A DNA stretch of 64,000 nucleotides from JAHBVH01 sp034432375 (GTDB taxonomy: Bacteria; Chloroflexota; Anaerolineae; Caldilineales; Caldilineaceae), in NCBI GenBank assembly GCA_034432375.1, contig DAOUCA010000001.1, forward strand, positions 12,768 to 76,767. Reading direction: 5' to 3'. The notes beneath the pieces were generated by a model. It was given only the letters and a program-made list of their open reading frames with translations, was not told where the DNA came from and made no database searches. Positions 1 through 8,054 of the stretch are shown here, one piece after another. The position numbers and the translations under genes were made by a program. Every line of letters starts with the position of its first letter. Positions within the stretch are counted from its first letter, which is position 1.

Positions 1-177
1 GTACCGAGGAGAATCCAGGCACGTTGGTAATTGTCACTGACTAAAGTCGCTTAAAACGGTTCAAAAGGAACTCAGGGTTGTCCGCGGCGGCTGAGTAGAT
101 CCAGCTGTTGGGAGCGTATCGAAACCAAAGCGGATAATCCCCTGAGTCCTTAAAGAACTCTAAACCTTTCGGAATTT
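1..177. repeat. Intergenic imperfect inverted repeat at window start
   Basis: No gene is supported here. Positions about 74-95 and 133-155 form imperfect inverted arms (AAGGAACTCAGGG against the complement of CCCTGAGTCCTT, each continuing into a GTCCGC/GCGGAT stretch). The interior carries CGTATCGAAACC, a motif also found in the hairpin elements near 19.6 kb and 37.0 kb. It lies just downstream of the kinase gene and could act as a terminator or be a dispersed palindromic element. Confidence 0.45.
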
Positions 178-2340
178 CTAGCGGCTCAGTTGCAGCAAAC
201 TCTCGAGCAGCAGGACTAGCAACCCCAACAAAAGTAACCCACGGCTCCAACGAACGGCTGCCCGACGGATGTTCTGCGGCAGAAAACGCCAGTGCAGTAC
301 CTGGGCGGCCAATTGATGCCAGAACATGGCACGGCGTGGCCCTTGTAATAGCCAAAGCAAGACAGCACCGGTGATAATACCGGACAATAGTAGCCCGAGC
401 GAACAACCAAGCCACGCGCCAAACCAGAGCCATACTTGCGCATCAACATGGTCAACAAAAGCCCAGCCGCCTGCTTGCCATTGCCCCAGATCCCAATCCA
501 GTCCAAGCAAGGTTCCTTCAAAGACAAGCAACCAGGAGAGTGCACTGGTGACAGTCCAAATGCGACTATCATCGGCGCGTGGCAACTGCTGCCGCAAAAT
601 AAAGGATTGGAAGAATCCCAGCGTGACACCAAAAAGCAATACCAACGCGCTCAACCGCAAATGGGCCAGCGACGGGATGGGAGAGATCGGTACCACAAAG
701 GCAAGCTGGCCATAGGCAAGCGCACCGAGTAGCATCCCCGCCAACCCCGAACTCGCGACCCACAATTCACGCAGGTAACGCCAACGCAGCAAAACAGTGC
801 GCAGTGCCCACGCTTGACTGAGGCCAATCATCATGCCAAAGCAGAGACCACAAAGCGCCCACAAGAGCTGTACGGACAGGATTTGTGTGGAGGTTGTTGG
901 CGTCGCCAGGAGCGGTGCAACAAGGGGGGCAATGGCTGGCACCGTTGCGCCTTGGGCCACGAGTTGATAGCAACCAACTGCTAACATTGCACCAGCCGGC
1001 GAGCCGACCGCATTACCAATCATCCAACGTTGCCAGACCGTGCCATAGGTTTGGGTCGTAGCACGAACGGTTTGTAGCTGTTCTGGCAATGCGTGCAGTG
1101 CCACCAGTGCGGATTTAACCTGCTGCTGTCCACCATGCCAAAGTGCGCTGCTCTGCTCCTTTGTCCATAAGCTACTTTGCTGCAACCCGCGTTGCAAATT
1201 TTGTTGCGCTTTTTGTCGTACTGCTGTTTGCACGATTGGCCATCCCTGGCGGCGCGCCGTCACTAGCAATTGTAGCCAGGTTGCTGGCTCAATAGCTGCT
1301 GCTGGTGCATACCCTGTGGCATCAGCCACCTTTAGCTGCTGTGGCTCTACAAAGTCAGGAATTGCGCTCCGGTTACAAAGGGGACAGCGCCGCAGATGGC
1401 TGCTGTAAATATGGCTGGCGACAGTTGGGCAGGTTACCAATGCCGCTTCTGCTGCGCTCAAGGCCTCGTGCCACTCGCCAGCCGCCGGTCGCCGCGCTGG
1501 GGCGCTATGTCCTTCGACAAAGGCACGGTGAAAAAGCGCCTGGATCGCTGGGTCTAGCCACATAAAAATTGGTGCGCCCGGTGGCGGCTGAATAATGCTA
1601 TTGCGTGTGTAGGGGAAAAGTCCCTGCCGAATCCCATGCAGGTCGACGCGCCCGACCGAGAGACCATCATCCGCCACGCCGGCAAATGGGTGATATCCTT
1701 CCATCAGCAGATAAAAAATTAAGACTGCCAACCCAAAGTTGTCATGCGCAACGGTGCGATCGACACTCTTAAAATCAACCCCCTGCAATTCGGCTGGGGT
1801 AAACTCCGCTTTGCCAACCGGACTGCGATAACACTTCCCTTGGCTGCTTCCCACCTGGAATGAATCTGCATCGACCAATGTTACCAATGCCGAACGGTTT
1901 ACCAATACATTGCTCTCATTGAGATCGCCGATAACATAGCCGCGCTTGTGGACCAATTCCACAGCGGCCGCCAGATTGCGCGCCGAGCGGTGCAAAAAGA
2001 AGCGCCACGGATAGCTATTCCCCATCCGCGCGCGCCGAGCTGGATTATAAAAATTGAAGATCGGCCGGCTGTCGTTGATGCGTGGCATCAGATAGCCAGT
2101 AAAGCGTCTGTTGTCGTAGAGCAGTTGCAATGGCCATGCCACGGCAGGATGAGTCCCTGGCTGCTGCGGTGGATTGGCAAGCATCGCCGTTACTTTGGCT
2201 TCGTGCTCCGGCATTGGTTTGTGGTAGAGCTTGGCGACCAAATGGGGTTCTTGTCGAACCGACCAAATCTCCGCCTCACCACCACGGCTGAAGACCTGTT
2301 CTAACAAAAATTGCTCACCAGTTGAGCTGTTGACATTCAT
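178..2340 (-). CDS. Membrane-anchored protein kinase-like protein of a TerY-type triad
   Basis: 720 aa. The N-terminal ~290 residues form a eukaryotic-type kinase fold: a glycine-rich start FSRGGEAEIW (18-27), lysine in VAKLYHK (about 37), a catalytic loop GDLNESN (138-144) in place of HRDxxxxN, and VDADSF (156-161) in place of DFG. A CPLC-containing cysteine/histidine cluster follows at about 303-325, probably a small zinc-binding segment. The C-terminal half has about seven hydrophobic segments from residue 430 to the end. It lies 9 bp after a PP2C gene, which overlaps a VWA gene. Kinase, PP2C and VWA together are the known TerY-P phosphorylation triad, linked in other bacteria to stress or metal resistance signalling. 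The kinase would phosphorylate Ser/Thr targets at the membrane. Activity is inferred; the substrate is unknown. Confidence 0.85.
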   Translation of the reverse strand: MNVNSSTGEQFLLEQVFSRGGEAEIWSVRQEPHLVAKLYHKPMPEHEAKVTAMLANPPQQPGTHPAVAWPLQLLYDNRRFTGYLMPRINDSRPIFNFYNPARRARMGNSYPWRFFLHRSARNLAAAVELVHKRGYVIGDLNESNVLVNRSALVTLVDADSFQVGSSQGKCYRSPVGKAEFTPAELQGVDFKSVDRTVAHDNFGLAVLIFYLLMEGYHPFAGVADDGLSVGRVDLHGIRQGLFPYTRNSIIQPPPGAPIFMWLDPAIQALFHRAFVEGHSAPARRPAAGEWHEALSAAEAALVTCPTVASHIYSSHLRRCPLCNRSAIPDFVEPQQLKVADATGYAPAAAIEPATWLQLLVTARRQGWPIVQTAVRQKAQQNLQRGLQQSSLWTKEQSSALWHGGQQQVKSALVALHALPEQLQTVRATTQTYGTVWQRWMIGNAVGSPAGAMLAVGCYQLVAQGATVPAIAPLVAPLLATPTTSTQILSVQLLWALCGLCFGMMIGLSQAWALRTVLLRWRYLRELWVASSGLAGMLLGALAYGQLAFVVPISPIPSLAHLRLSALVLLFGVTLGFFQSFILRQQLPRADDSRIWTVTSALSWLLVFEGTLLGLDWDLGQWQAGGWAFVDHVDAQVWLWFGAWLGCSLGLLLSGIITGAVLLWLLQGPRRAMFWHQLAAQVLHWRFLPQNIRRAAVRWSRGLLLLGLLVLLLESLLQLSR

Positions 2341-2349
2341 AATTCTCTG

Positions 2350-3144
2350 TTACATCCCGCGTTTGTCACTACGAAGACGCTGCACTAACACCAGCGTCTT
2401 ATCGTCATCGGTGCGTGCATTGACACGAGCTGAACCTAAAAAATCGGCCAGTTGCCCCGCCGCAACGACGGTCTCTTCGGCCGCCTGAACAAATGCTAGC
2501 AATGGTTCGAAGAAAGGGACATGGGGTTCATTGCGCGCCAGATTCATTGCTAATGGGGCCAGACCATCAGAGAAGAGCGCCGCACGCGCTGCTGCAGCCG
2601 GCCATTGCTGAATGTCGAGCACCGTTGATAGATCAGGATAGACAATAAAATTCGTGGTGTTGGCATAGTCACCGCGCTGCGGGGGGCACAGGCTACGTAA
2701 CGTGCCATCGGCAGATTGGATGACCGCGGCGCAATCCCCGACCAATCCACAAATTGTCTCCTCTTCTGTCAAGATGAGCACCAGCAATGTCGAAGCAAGA
2801 TGGCGTACCGCTATTGCGCGTTTCGTCGCCTCAACTTGGAGTGCCCGCTGCGCAGCCGCAAAGCTGCTCTGCAGAACGACGCGCCAGGCTTGTCGACTGG
2901 TTGGCCGATATTTGGCCAGCGCATCTTGCAGGGTTGTCAGCGCCGTTGCCACGGCCAAAGTTGCCCCTTCGCCCCCGTATGTCGCCGACCCGGCACCATC
3001 TGCGAGGAGCGCGAGCAATTCACCTGTTGGTAGCTCAGCATAAGCATAAGCATCCTGACAGGGCAACGCACTCTTGCGATGACTTGTACCCTGAACAGAG
3101 GCCGCGACGACACGGTAGCGCGGTGACGTATCACTCTTCATCAA
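2350..3144 (-). CDS. PP2C-family Ser/Thr protein phosphatase
   Basis: 264 aa, about the size of a stand-alone PP2C domain. The metal-binding aspartates are visible in order: CQDA (Asp31), LADGAGS (48-54), FSDGL (about 190) and DDDKT (about 246). This is the arrangement of PPM phosphatases that use two Mn/Mg ions. It has no signal peptide or membrane segment, so it should be cytosolic. Its start overlaps the stop of the upstream VWA gene by 4 bp and its stop lies 9 bp before the kinase gene, so the three are almost surely co-translated. The expected role is to reverse phosphorylation by the kinase partner. Confidence 0.9.
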   Translation of the reverse strand: MMKSDTSPRYRVVAASVQGTSHRKSALPCQDAYAYAELPTGELLALLADGAGSATYGGEGATLAVATALTTLQDALAKYRPTSRQAWRVVLQSSFAAAQRALQVEATKRAIAVRHLASTLLVLILTEEETICGLVGDCAAVIQSADGTLRSLCPPQRGDYANTTNFIVYPDLSTVLDIQQWPAAAARAALFSDGLAPLAMNLARNEPHVPFFEPLLAFVQAAEETVVAAGQLADFLGSARVNARTDDDKTLVLVQRLRSDKRGM

Positions 3145-3806
3145 TCAATTACCGACCACCCGGCAGGCGAACTCAATGGAACTTGCTGGCCCACCAGCGA
3201 ATGGGAAACGGTCGTAAGACTTTGCGAAAGCCAAATAAACATATCGCGGAAATTGAGTCCTTGTAGACGCAGCGGCTGCCGCTTGGTGATCTGGCTCAGC
3301 ACCTTCATATCTGCTTTCTGTACCCCAACAGCGAAGAAAGCAACGGCCTTCTCCGTCTCTTCCTGTTGGATCCGTTGGGCGGCAGTACGCCATTCATCGG
3401 TCGGTGCGCCGTCGGTAATCAGGAAGACCCAGGGTCGATAGTAGGGGATGCCATGTTGCTTGTAGGTATCTTTGCGCTGCCGCAGTTGCTCCAGCGCCTG
3501 ATTGATTGCGCCGCCCATTGGGGTGTTGCCACCGGCTGTCAAGCGGGGTGGGGAAAATTGGTCGGCAGTAACAAAGCTTTGGGCGGTATGCACGCCATTG
3601 CCAAAGGTAATGATCGATACTTCCACGCGCATGGCGGCCAGGTCATCGCGTTGCAACTCTTGTTGGAAGGTCTCCAGCCCCGTGTTGAGCTCGGTAATCG
3701 CAGCACCACTCATCGAGCCAGAGGTATCGAGCAGCAAAATACAAGGGCAACGTGCTTCGGGGTTGCTATCATCAAACTTAACGAGATCCAGGTGATTAGT
3801 TGACAC
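3141..3806 (-). CDS. VWA-domain protein, TerY-like
   Basis: 221 aa from a GTG start at 3806. This start is chosen because GAGAGGAA lies 8 nt upstream; a TTG 27 nt further up has no better site. A complete MIDAS metal site is present: DTSGSMS near the N-terminus, T in GGNTPMGG, and D in ITDGAPTDEW. The single domain fills the protein and resembles TerY, the VWA partner of a kinase and a PP2C phosphatase. It is the first gene of the triad and overlaps the PP2C gene by 4 bp. It probably acts as a metal-dependent protein-binding adaptor, since VWA domains with an intact MIDAS bind ligands rather than catalyse reactions. Confidence 0.88.
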   Translation of the reverse strand: MSTNHLDLVKFDDSNPEARCPCILLLDTSGSMSGAAITELNTGLETFQQELQRDDLAAMRVEVSIITFGNGVHTAQSFVTADQFSPPRLTAGGNTPMGGAINQALEQLRQRKDTYKQHGIPYYRPWVFLITDGAPTDEWRTAAQRIQQEETEKAVAFFAVGVQKADMKVLSQITKRQPLRLQGLNFRDMFIWLSQSLTTVSHSLVGQQVPLSSPAGWSVID

Positions 3807-3851
3807 AACGCTTTCCTCTCGGTCTATTCTCAACTATCCAGTATTGATTAG

Positions 3852-3890
3852 GGCAGATAAATAGGCAGATAAATAGGCAGATAAGTAAAC
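3852..3890. repeat. 12-bp tandem repeat, three copies
   Basis: The unit GGCAGATAAATA is repeated three times from 3852 to 3887 and then decays into related AGGTAGATAAGTAG copies to about 3905. It lies in the gap just upstream of the VWA gene, where it could sit in the 5' leader of the triad operon. Confidence 0.8.
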
Positions 3891-3994
3891 AGGTAGATAA
3901 GTAGAGTACGTAAGTAGAGGATAGGAAGTTTCACGGCGTGGGGTGGATAGGTTGCAGTGAGACGGTAAAGAGGAACGTGCAATCGCGAACTTGT

Positions 3995-4050
3995 CACGTC
4001 TCTTTGGGGCTTACGTCTCTTTCTGGCTTACGTCTCTTTCTGGCTTACCT
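3995..4050. repeat. 17-bp tandem repeat across the end of the 4028 gene
   Basis: The unit CTTACGTCTCTTTCTGG occurs at 4010-4026 and 4027-4043, with partial copies on both sides. The stop codon and last few codons of the minus-strand gene ending at 4028 lie inside the array, so its C-terminal VSQKET tail is encoded by repeat DNA. Confidence 0.8.
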
Positions 4051-4699
4051 GCTTCTGTCGCGGTCCAAAACCCAGCAAAGTTGGTTCTGCCCAAACTGCC
4101 CAATTCCAACTGGGGTTGCCCAGACCGTCGGTTAGGAACTGGATGACAAATTCTTGGCCGGAAAGGCTTGGCAGATCGAGGACAAAGCGTTCCCACTCAT
4201 TGCTCTGTTTCGTCGTGCTCCAAATCCGCATCCCATTGACCAAGATGCGAAAGGCACAGAGATTCTCCCCTTCCATAATCGCGCCATCGCGGATCCCCAC
4301 GGCAAAACGTAAACGCAGCGCATCGACTTCGGCAGGCACCGCCACTGTATATTCGCAGACCGCGCTGCCAATCACAGGGGGATGCTCCCACAGGGCCGGT
4401 TGTTGCACCATCCCGCAACTGGCACGATCGACTTTAATCTCCATGAGCTTGGGCGAACGGGTTGAGGCTTTGCGCGCCGCCGGGAAGGCTTCCAAGAAGT
4501 CATATTGCCAGATCAGTGCTTGATGAGGGCTTGGTGCTTCCTCATGGTCGCGCTCGTCCAACAAACTATTCCAAAGTTCTTCTTGCCACTTGAGATAGCT
4601 GATATATTGTGAGAGCTGTGTCAACGACTGTTCGTTGAGATCAGAGATACGTCGGATAATTGCGTTGATGGTTTCACGACGTGTGTCAAGAGTAGGCAT
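4028..4699 (-). CDS. Unknown protein, possible C-terminal beta-sandwich
   Basis: 223 aa; family not recognised. The N-terminal ~60 residues are helical and polar (RRISDLNEQSLTQLSQYIS, then an acidic stretch). From about residue 90 the protein looks like a beta-sandwich: alternating strands around ALRLRFAVGIRDGAIMEGEN, FRILVNGMRIWS, ERFVLDLPSLSG and EFVIQFLTDG. This pattern recalls NPCBM or carbohydrate-binding modules, but there is no signal peptide, so secretion is not supported. It sits 222 bp upstream of the TerY-like triad on the same strand and after an HNH gene, so it may be part of that transcript. The start site has only a weak ribosome-binding site. Confidence 0.6.
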   Translation of the reverse strand: MPTLDTRRETINAIIRRISDLNEQSLTQLSQYISYLKWQEELWNSLLDERDHEEAPSPHQALIWQYDFLEAFPAARKASTRSPKLMEIKVDRASCGMVQQPALWEHPPVIGSAVCEYTVAVPAEVDALRLRFAVGIRDGAIMEGENLCAFRILVNGMRIWSTTKQSNEWERFVLDLPSLSGQEFVIQFLTDGLGNPSWNWAVWAEPTLLGFGPRQKQVSQKET

Positions 4700-4726
4700 G
4701 ATTTATCTACTTCATCATCTTTTGCG

Positions 4727-5266
4727 TTACATTGTACTGGCCGGAACCATAGAAGGCGATTGGCCCATGCCAGTTAACTGCTCATAGTGATGGGCGGCGA
4801 CGGGATTGCTCAAAAGGACGAGTGCCACATAACTTGGCTCATAAGGCTTGCGGACCAGTTGCATCATCGCTTCTTCTGGTGTCTGCGAACCCTTTTTCTG
4901 ATTGCAGTGCCTACAGGCTGTAACAAGATTTTGCCAACTGTGCCCACCACCACGGCTGCGGGGGATCACATGATCGACCGTTAGCTCGCTGCGCCCCGGT
5001 GCTGTCCCACAATATTGGCAGATATTTAGATCGCGCACCATGACGGCGGCTCGCGTTACCGGCACGCGGCGATGGGGTAGCCGAACGTATTGTACGAGCC
5101 GGATCACCAACGGTGTGGGCTGCGCGTGATGGGCGCTACGCAGCAGTTGCTCAGTCGCTTCGACGAGCTCCGCTTTTTCTCGCAAGAGCAAGATCACGGC
5201 ACGCCGCACGGAGACAAGACTGAGTGGTTCATAGCCCGCATTCAACACTAAAACCTGTTTGGACAT
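4727..5266 (-). CDS. HNH endonuclease family protein
   Basis: 179 aa from the ATG at 5266, chosen over an upstream in-frame start because GGTGGTGAG precedes it and the family's conserved N-terminus begins here (MSKQVLVLNAGYEPL). The HNH core is clear: CQYCG, then LTVDHVIPRSRGGGHSWQNLV and CRHCNQKKG, giving the two CxxC zinc knuckles and the DH/N/H metal-binding catalytic set. This small stand-alone HNH family is widespread in Chloroflexota, Cyanobacteria and Actinobacteria and its biological role is uncertain; nicking or cleavage of DNA is assumed. It is not next to any restriction or phage gene. Confidence 0.88.
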   Translation of the reverse strand: MSKQVLVLNAGYEPLSLVSVRRAVILLLREKAELVEATEQLLRSAHHAQPTPLVIRLVQYVRLPHRRVPVTRAAVMVRDLNICQYCGTAPGRSELTVDHVIPRSRGGGHSWQNLVTACRHCNQKKGSQTPEEAMMQLVRKPYEPSYVALVLLSNPVAAHHYEQLTGMGQSPSMVPASTM

Positions 5267-5687
5267 ACCTATCTCACCACCTTTGCTCTGAATGACAGCA
5301 GATGAGCGCTCAAACCCGACGCCGATATTGTCGTAAACCGAGCAAACCCGCCGTGAACTGCTCAAAGCAGTTATCCATTGGATTTTGCCGATTTATGCAA
5401 CAGTTGCGTATGGATATTGCGCTCTAGTGGTTTAGCCGCTGAATGTTCGCGGCACTAGCAGCGCATAATATCGCCGGAAGCAGCAAAGGAAGCCTATCGT
5501 TACAATCGACCCACAGAACGGCTACTGGTGTGCGTGAATCTTTCCACACAGACGTTCCCGCTACGGATCGACCGGATGAGGAGCTATGCATAGGTATGAA
5601 TGAATGAATTCATTCACTGATACGCAAAACCCGTTGAAACGGATTCAACCACGAATGCGTACCGTGGGCTGCGTAGCTCCTACAAGG
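5267..5687. other. Intergenic region with a 16-bp palindrome
   Basis: No convincing gene in about 420 bp. It contains a perfect palindrome TGAATGAATTCATTCA at 5601-5616 next to a flanking GTAT/ATAC match. A GTTCGCGGCACTAG segment near 5447 resembles GTTCGCAGCACTAG near 36919. Confidence 0.5.
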
Positions 5688-6086
5688 TTATGTCACAGGG
5701 CCAGGGTAATGAGCCACCTGTGCTGCACGCAACAGAATTCCCCACAAAAAAATGCAAGTCGCAGCCATTGCGACCGCCTTGACTTTTTCATCCTCTAGCT
5801 GACCAAAATAACTTTGGGCGGCTGGGATTGTAATCACCGAGACGATGCCATACAAAATGTGCATAAAGGGGCGGGGCAACGCGGCGCTTAATCCCAACCC
5901 ATAATATAGATAAGCTCCCAACAACGCTTGCGCCACCAATAAGAGCTCACCGATCAGGGCCGCGCCATACCAACTGGCGTCGAGCGGGCGATTGCGCAAG
6001 CGAAAAAAGAGTGCCCACAGGCCAATAAAGCCAATGAAGAGCGTTGCCGTATCGGTGAGGCGTGCGTGAATTTCAATCAAAGACAT
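5688..6086 (-). CDS. Small four-helix integral membrane protein
   Basis: 132 aa; no family name assigned. Four hydrophobic segments are visible: ATLFIGFIGLWALFF (about 14-28), a long one around ALIGELLLVAQALLGAYLYY (43-62), FMHILYGIVSVITIPAA (74-90) and VAMAATCIFLWGILLRA (104-120). The connecting loops are short and the N-terminus is probably cytosolic. Proteins of this shape occur widely in Chloroflexota as uncharacterised membrane proteins. It reads away from the HNH gene across a repeat-containing gap and shows no operon partner. Confidence 0.7.
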   Translation of the reverse strand: MSLIEIHARLTDTATLFIGFIGLWALFFRLRNRPLDASWYGAALIGELLLVAQALLGAYLYYGLGLSAALPRPFMHILYGIVSVITIPAAQSYFGQLEDEKVKAVAMAATCIFLWGILLRAAQVAHYPGPVT

Positions 6087-6125
6087 GATGTTCGATAATT
6101 TCTAGCTTTTGGATCATGCTGCATC

Positions 6126-6162
6126 TGCTATTGCACTTACTCACAGCGCAAGTGCAATAGCA
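6126..6162. terminator. Hairpin between membrane protein and glycosidase genes
   Basis: Perfect 13-bp arms TGCTATTGCACTT (6126-6138) and AAGTGCAATAGCA (6150-6162). It lies downstream of the minus-strand gene ending at 6285 but has no following T-run on that strand, so termination is possible rather than shown. Confidence 0.4.
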
Positions 6163-6184
6163 TCATTAATAGATTGTAACTACT

Positions 6185-6276
6185 AACCCCACCGCAACCC
6201 TCCCCGACATCGGGGAGGGAGCGCATGACCCCTCCCCTGCTCGCGGGGAGGTTGGGAAGGGGTGGCTTGGTCGTTA
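6185..6276. repeat. Dispersed C-rich repeat, second copy at about 63772
   Basis: A segment with CTCCCCGACATCGGGGAG and the complement of AACGACCAAGCCACCCC. The reverse complement matches 63775-63858 closely in order and content, including the CCCGATGTCGGG core. It is non-coding and flanks the 3' end of the glycosidase gene. Confidence 0.65.
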
Positions 6277-6284
6277 CGATAGAT

Positions 6285-7805
6285 TTAACCTGGCGTGTGA
6301 ACCTTTAGATACTGTTCCAACACGCCAGATGCCGGTCCCAAAATATCATAGGATTCCCAGCCGGAACTGGCCGCCATCGCATAGATGCAACCACAAAGCA
6401 CATACTCGTCCTGGCGCATGGCGTTGTCAAACCAGACCAGCTGTTCAATATAGGCTCCCGGCCCCCAAAGGCCAAAGCCATTTTGTGCCCAATACTCTTG
6501 GAAATCTTGCCAGCCTTTTCCATCGGGCGGCCCGTCATGATTGCCGACCAGCCCATCGACACCCAACTCGGTAAAGACGAGGGGGATTGCCAAATTAGCA
6601 GGCTTTAGAATCTGATTGTATACCTGACGGTAGCGCAACGTCAACCAGCCGGTGTCGCCGGTGGCAACACCAGGATAGCGCCCTTGATTTTCGCGCGTGC
6701 TGAGGTTGTAGATCGTAGGTGCCGAATATTCATGTAACCCCAACCAGCCATTATTTTCTTTGGCGGCTTGGATGGCGGGCAAAAAGTGTTCCCACAGTGC
6801 TAGGGGTGGATCACCAGTTGGCTGACCAGCACCAAAGTTGCCGATGATGCTCCGAATTCCACGTGCCGCCAGCAGACGTACCCGCTCCGCTTCAAAGTCT
6901 GCCAGCCGTTTCATCTCATCGACGTTGCCGGCCACGGGTTCATTGTAGCCCTGCCAGGCATCAATATAGGGCCGTCGTTGTGGATCCTCGGCATAGGGCA
7001 CAATGCGCTGCTCCACGTATGCGCGCGCTGCGGCAATCGGATCGAATAACTTACTCAACTCAATCTGGTCAACATTGTCGGGCAAGCGGGCCACAATTTG
7101 TGTCTGAGGCGCAGTCTGCTTGATTTGTGCCAGAAAATTCGGATCGAGTTCCAATGTACAAATCACCGCGACGCTCTGTGTCCGTAACAGATCAAAGATG
7201 CGGGGATCGTTGCGCATTACCACCAATCCCAACTTGCTGGCCGGCCCCGCTGGGAAAGGGGTTGCGACGGGCGTTGGGGTCGGTGGTGGTGGCGGGGTAT
7301 CGGTGGGCTCGACCGGAATTGGTGTCTCGGTCGGTTCTAACGGGGAAGCTGGTGCAACGGCAACCGGCACCCCGGCTTCATTATAAATGGATGGCAGATA
7401 GAGCTTACTATCGGTGGCGGTCGGTGAGGGCAACGCGCTGGTGCGGGCCAAAGAAGTCGATGTTGGCGTCGCGCGTAATGTTGGGGTTGGCGTCGCGCGA
7501 TCACGACCACAGGCGGCGGCAACCAATGCGGCTGTACCCCCAAGCAAGCCACTCAAAAAGCGACGACGGTTGAAGGGTTCTTTGGGAAGAGCAGGAGTAT
7601 CTATAGATAGATCATCGGTAGATTGATCATCAGTAGATTGATCATCAGTAGATTGCTCAATCACAGATTGATTCGTCAGGTTTTCGTGGCTTTGGGATGC
7701 CGCTTCCGTTACTTGATCATCGGCTTGATCATCGGCTTGATCATCGGGGGTGACTAACATCGATGCTTGACACGCTTCCGCTTCATTGGCTGACTCATAA
7801 TTCAT
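6285..7805 (-). CDS. Tat-exported putative glycoside hydrolase, clan GH-A type
   Basis: 506 aa from the ATG at 7805 (an upstream in-frame start at 7847 adds 14 residues). After an acidic, repetitive N-terminus (DDQADDQADDQ, then STDDQ repeats) there is a twin-arginine signal NRRRFLSG at about residue 80, a hydrophobic run and AAACG, a lipobox-like cleavage site. A Thr/Pro-rich linker follows, containing KLYLPSIYNEAG. The C-terminal ~300 residues look like a TIM barrel with the two expected glutamates: GYNEPV (acid/base, end of strand 4) and FTELGVDG (nucleophile, strand 7). Substrate is unknown. It is probably a surface lipoprotein that cuts polysaccharide. Confidence 0.75.
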   Translation of the reverse strand: MNYESANEAEACQASMLVTPDDQADDQADDQVTEAASQSHENLTNQSVIEQSTDDQSTDDQSTDDLSIDTPALPKEPFNRRRFLSGLLGGTAALVAAACGRDRATPTPTLRATPTSTSLARTSALPSPTATDSKLYLPSIYNEAGVPVAVAPASPLEPTETPIPVEPTDTPPPPPTPTPVATPFPAGPASKLGLVVMRNDPRIFDLLRTQSVAVICTLELDPNFLAQIKQTAPQTQIVARLPDNVDQIELSKLFDPIAAARAYVEQRIVPYAEDPQRRPYIDAWQGYNEPVAGNVDEMKRLADFEAERVRLLAARGIRSIIGNFGAGQPTGDPPLALWEHFLPAIQAAKENNGWLGLHEYSAPTIYNLSTRENQGRYPGVATGDTGWLTLRYRQVYNQILKPANLAIPLVFTELGVDGLVGNHDGPPDGKGWQDFQEYWAQNGFGLWGPGAYIEQLVWFDNAMRQDEYVLCGCIYAMAASSGWESYDILGPASGVLEQYLKVHTPG

Positions 7806-8054
7806 GGTGGGTACTATAGCATTGCTCCAAAGGTTGCCACAAATCACAACTACGTTTACAATAGACGGGTATTTTGCAGGGATGGTTCCACTGGTAGATG
7901 TAAGCTGTGGCCATTTTCCATCAACCGCTTACCAGGTTTTACGTTTCCGTCCGAATCTATCCGGCTATTGACCTGGTGAAATTAAGTACCTCGCAGAGCG
8001 TTCTTCATAAGTGACTAGTAGCTAGATAGATTCCTATGTAACAGGAGGTTTGGC

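Noticed and set aside
41..433. Minus-strand 130-codon frame
   Set aside because: It overlaps the kinase gene in another frame and crosses the start-of-window repeat; no coding signs.
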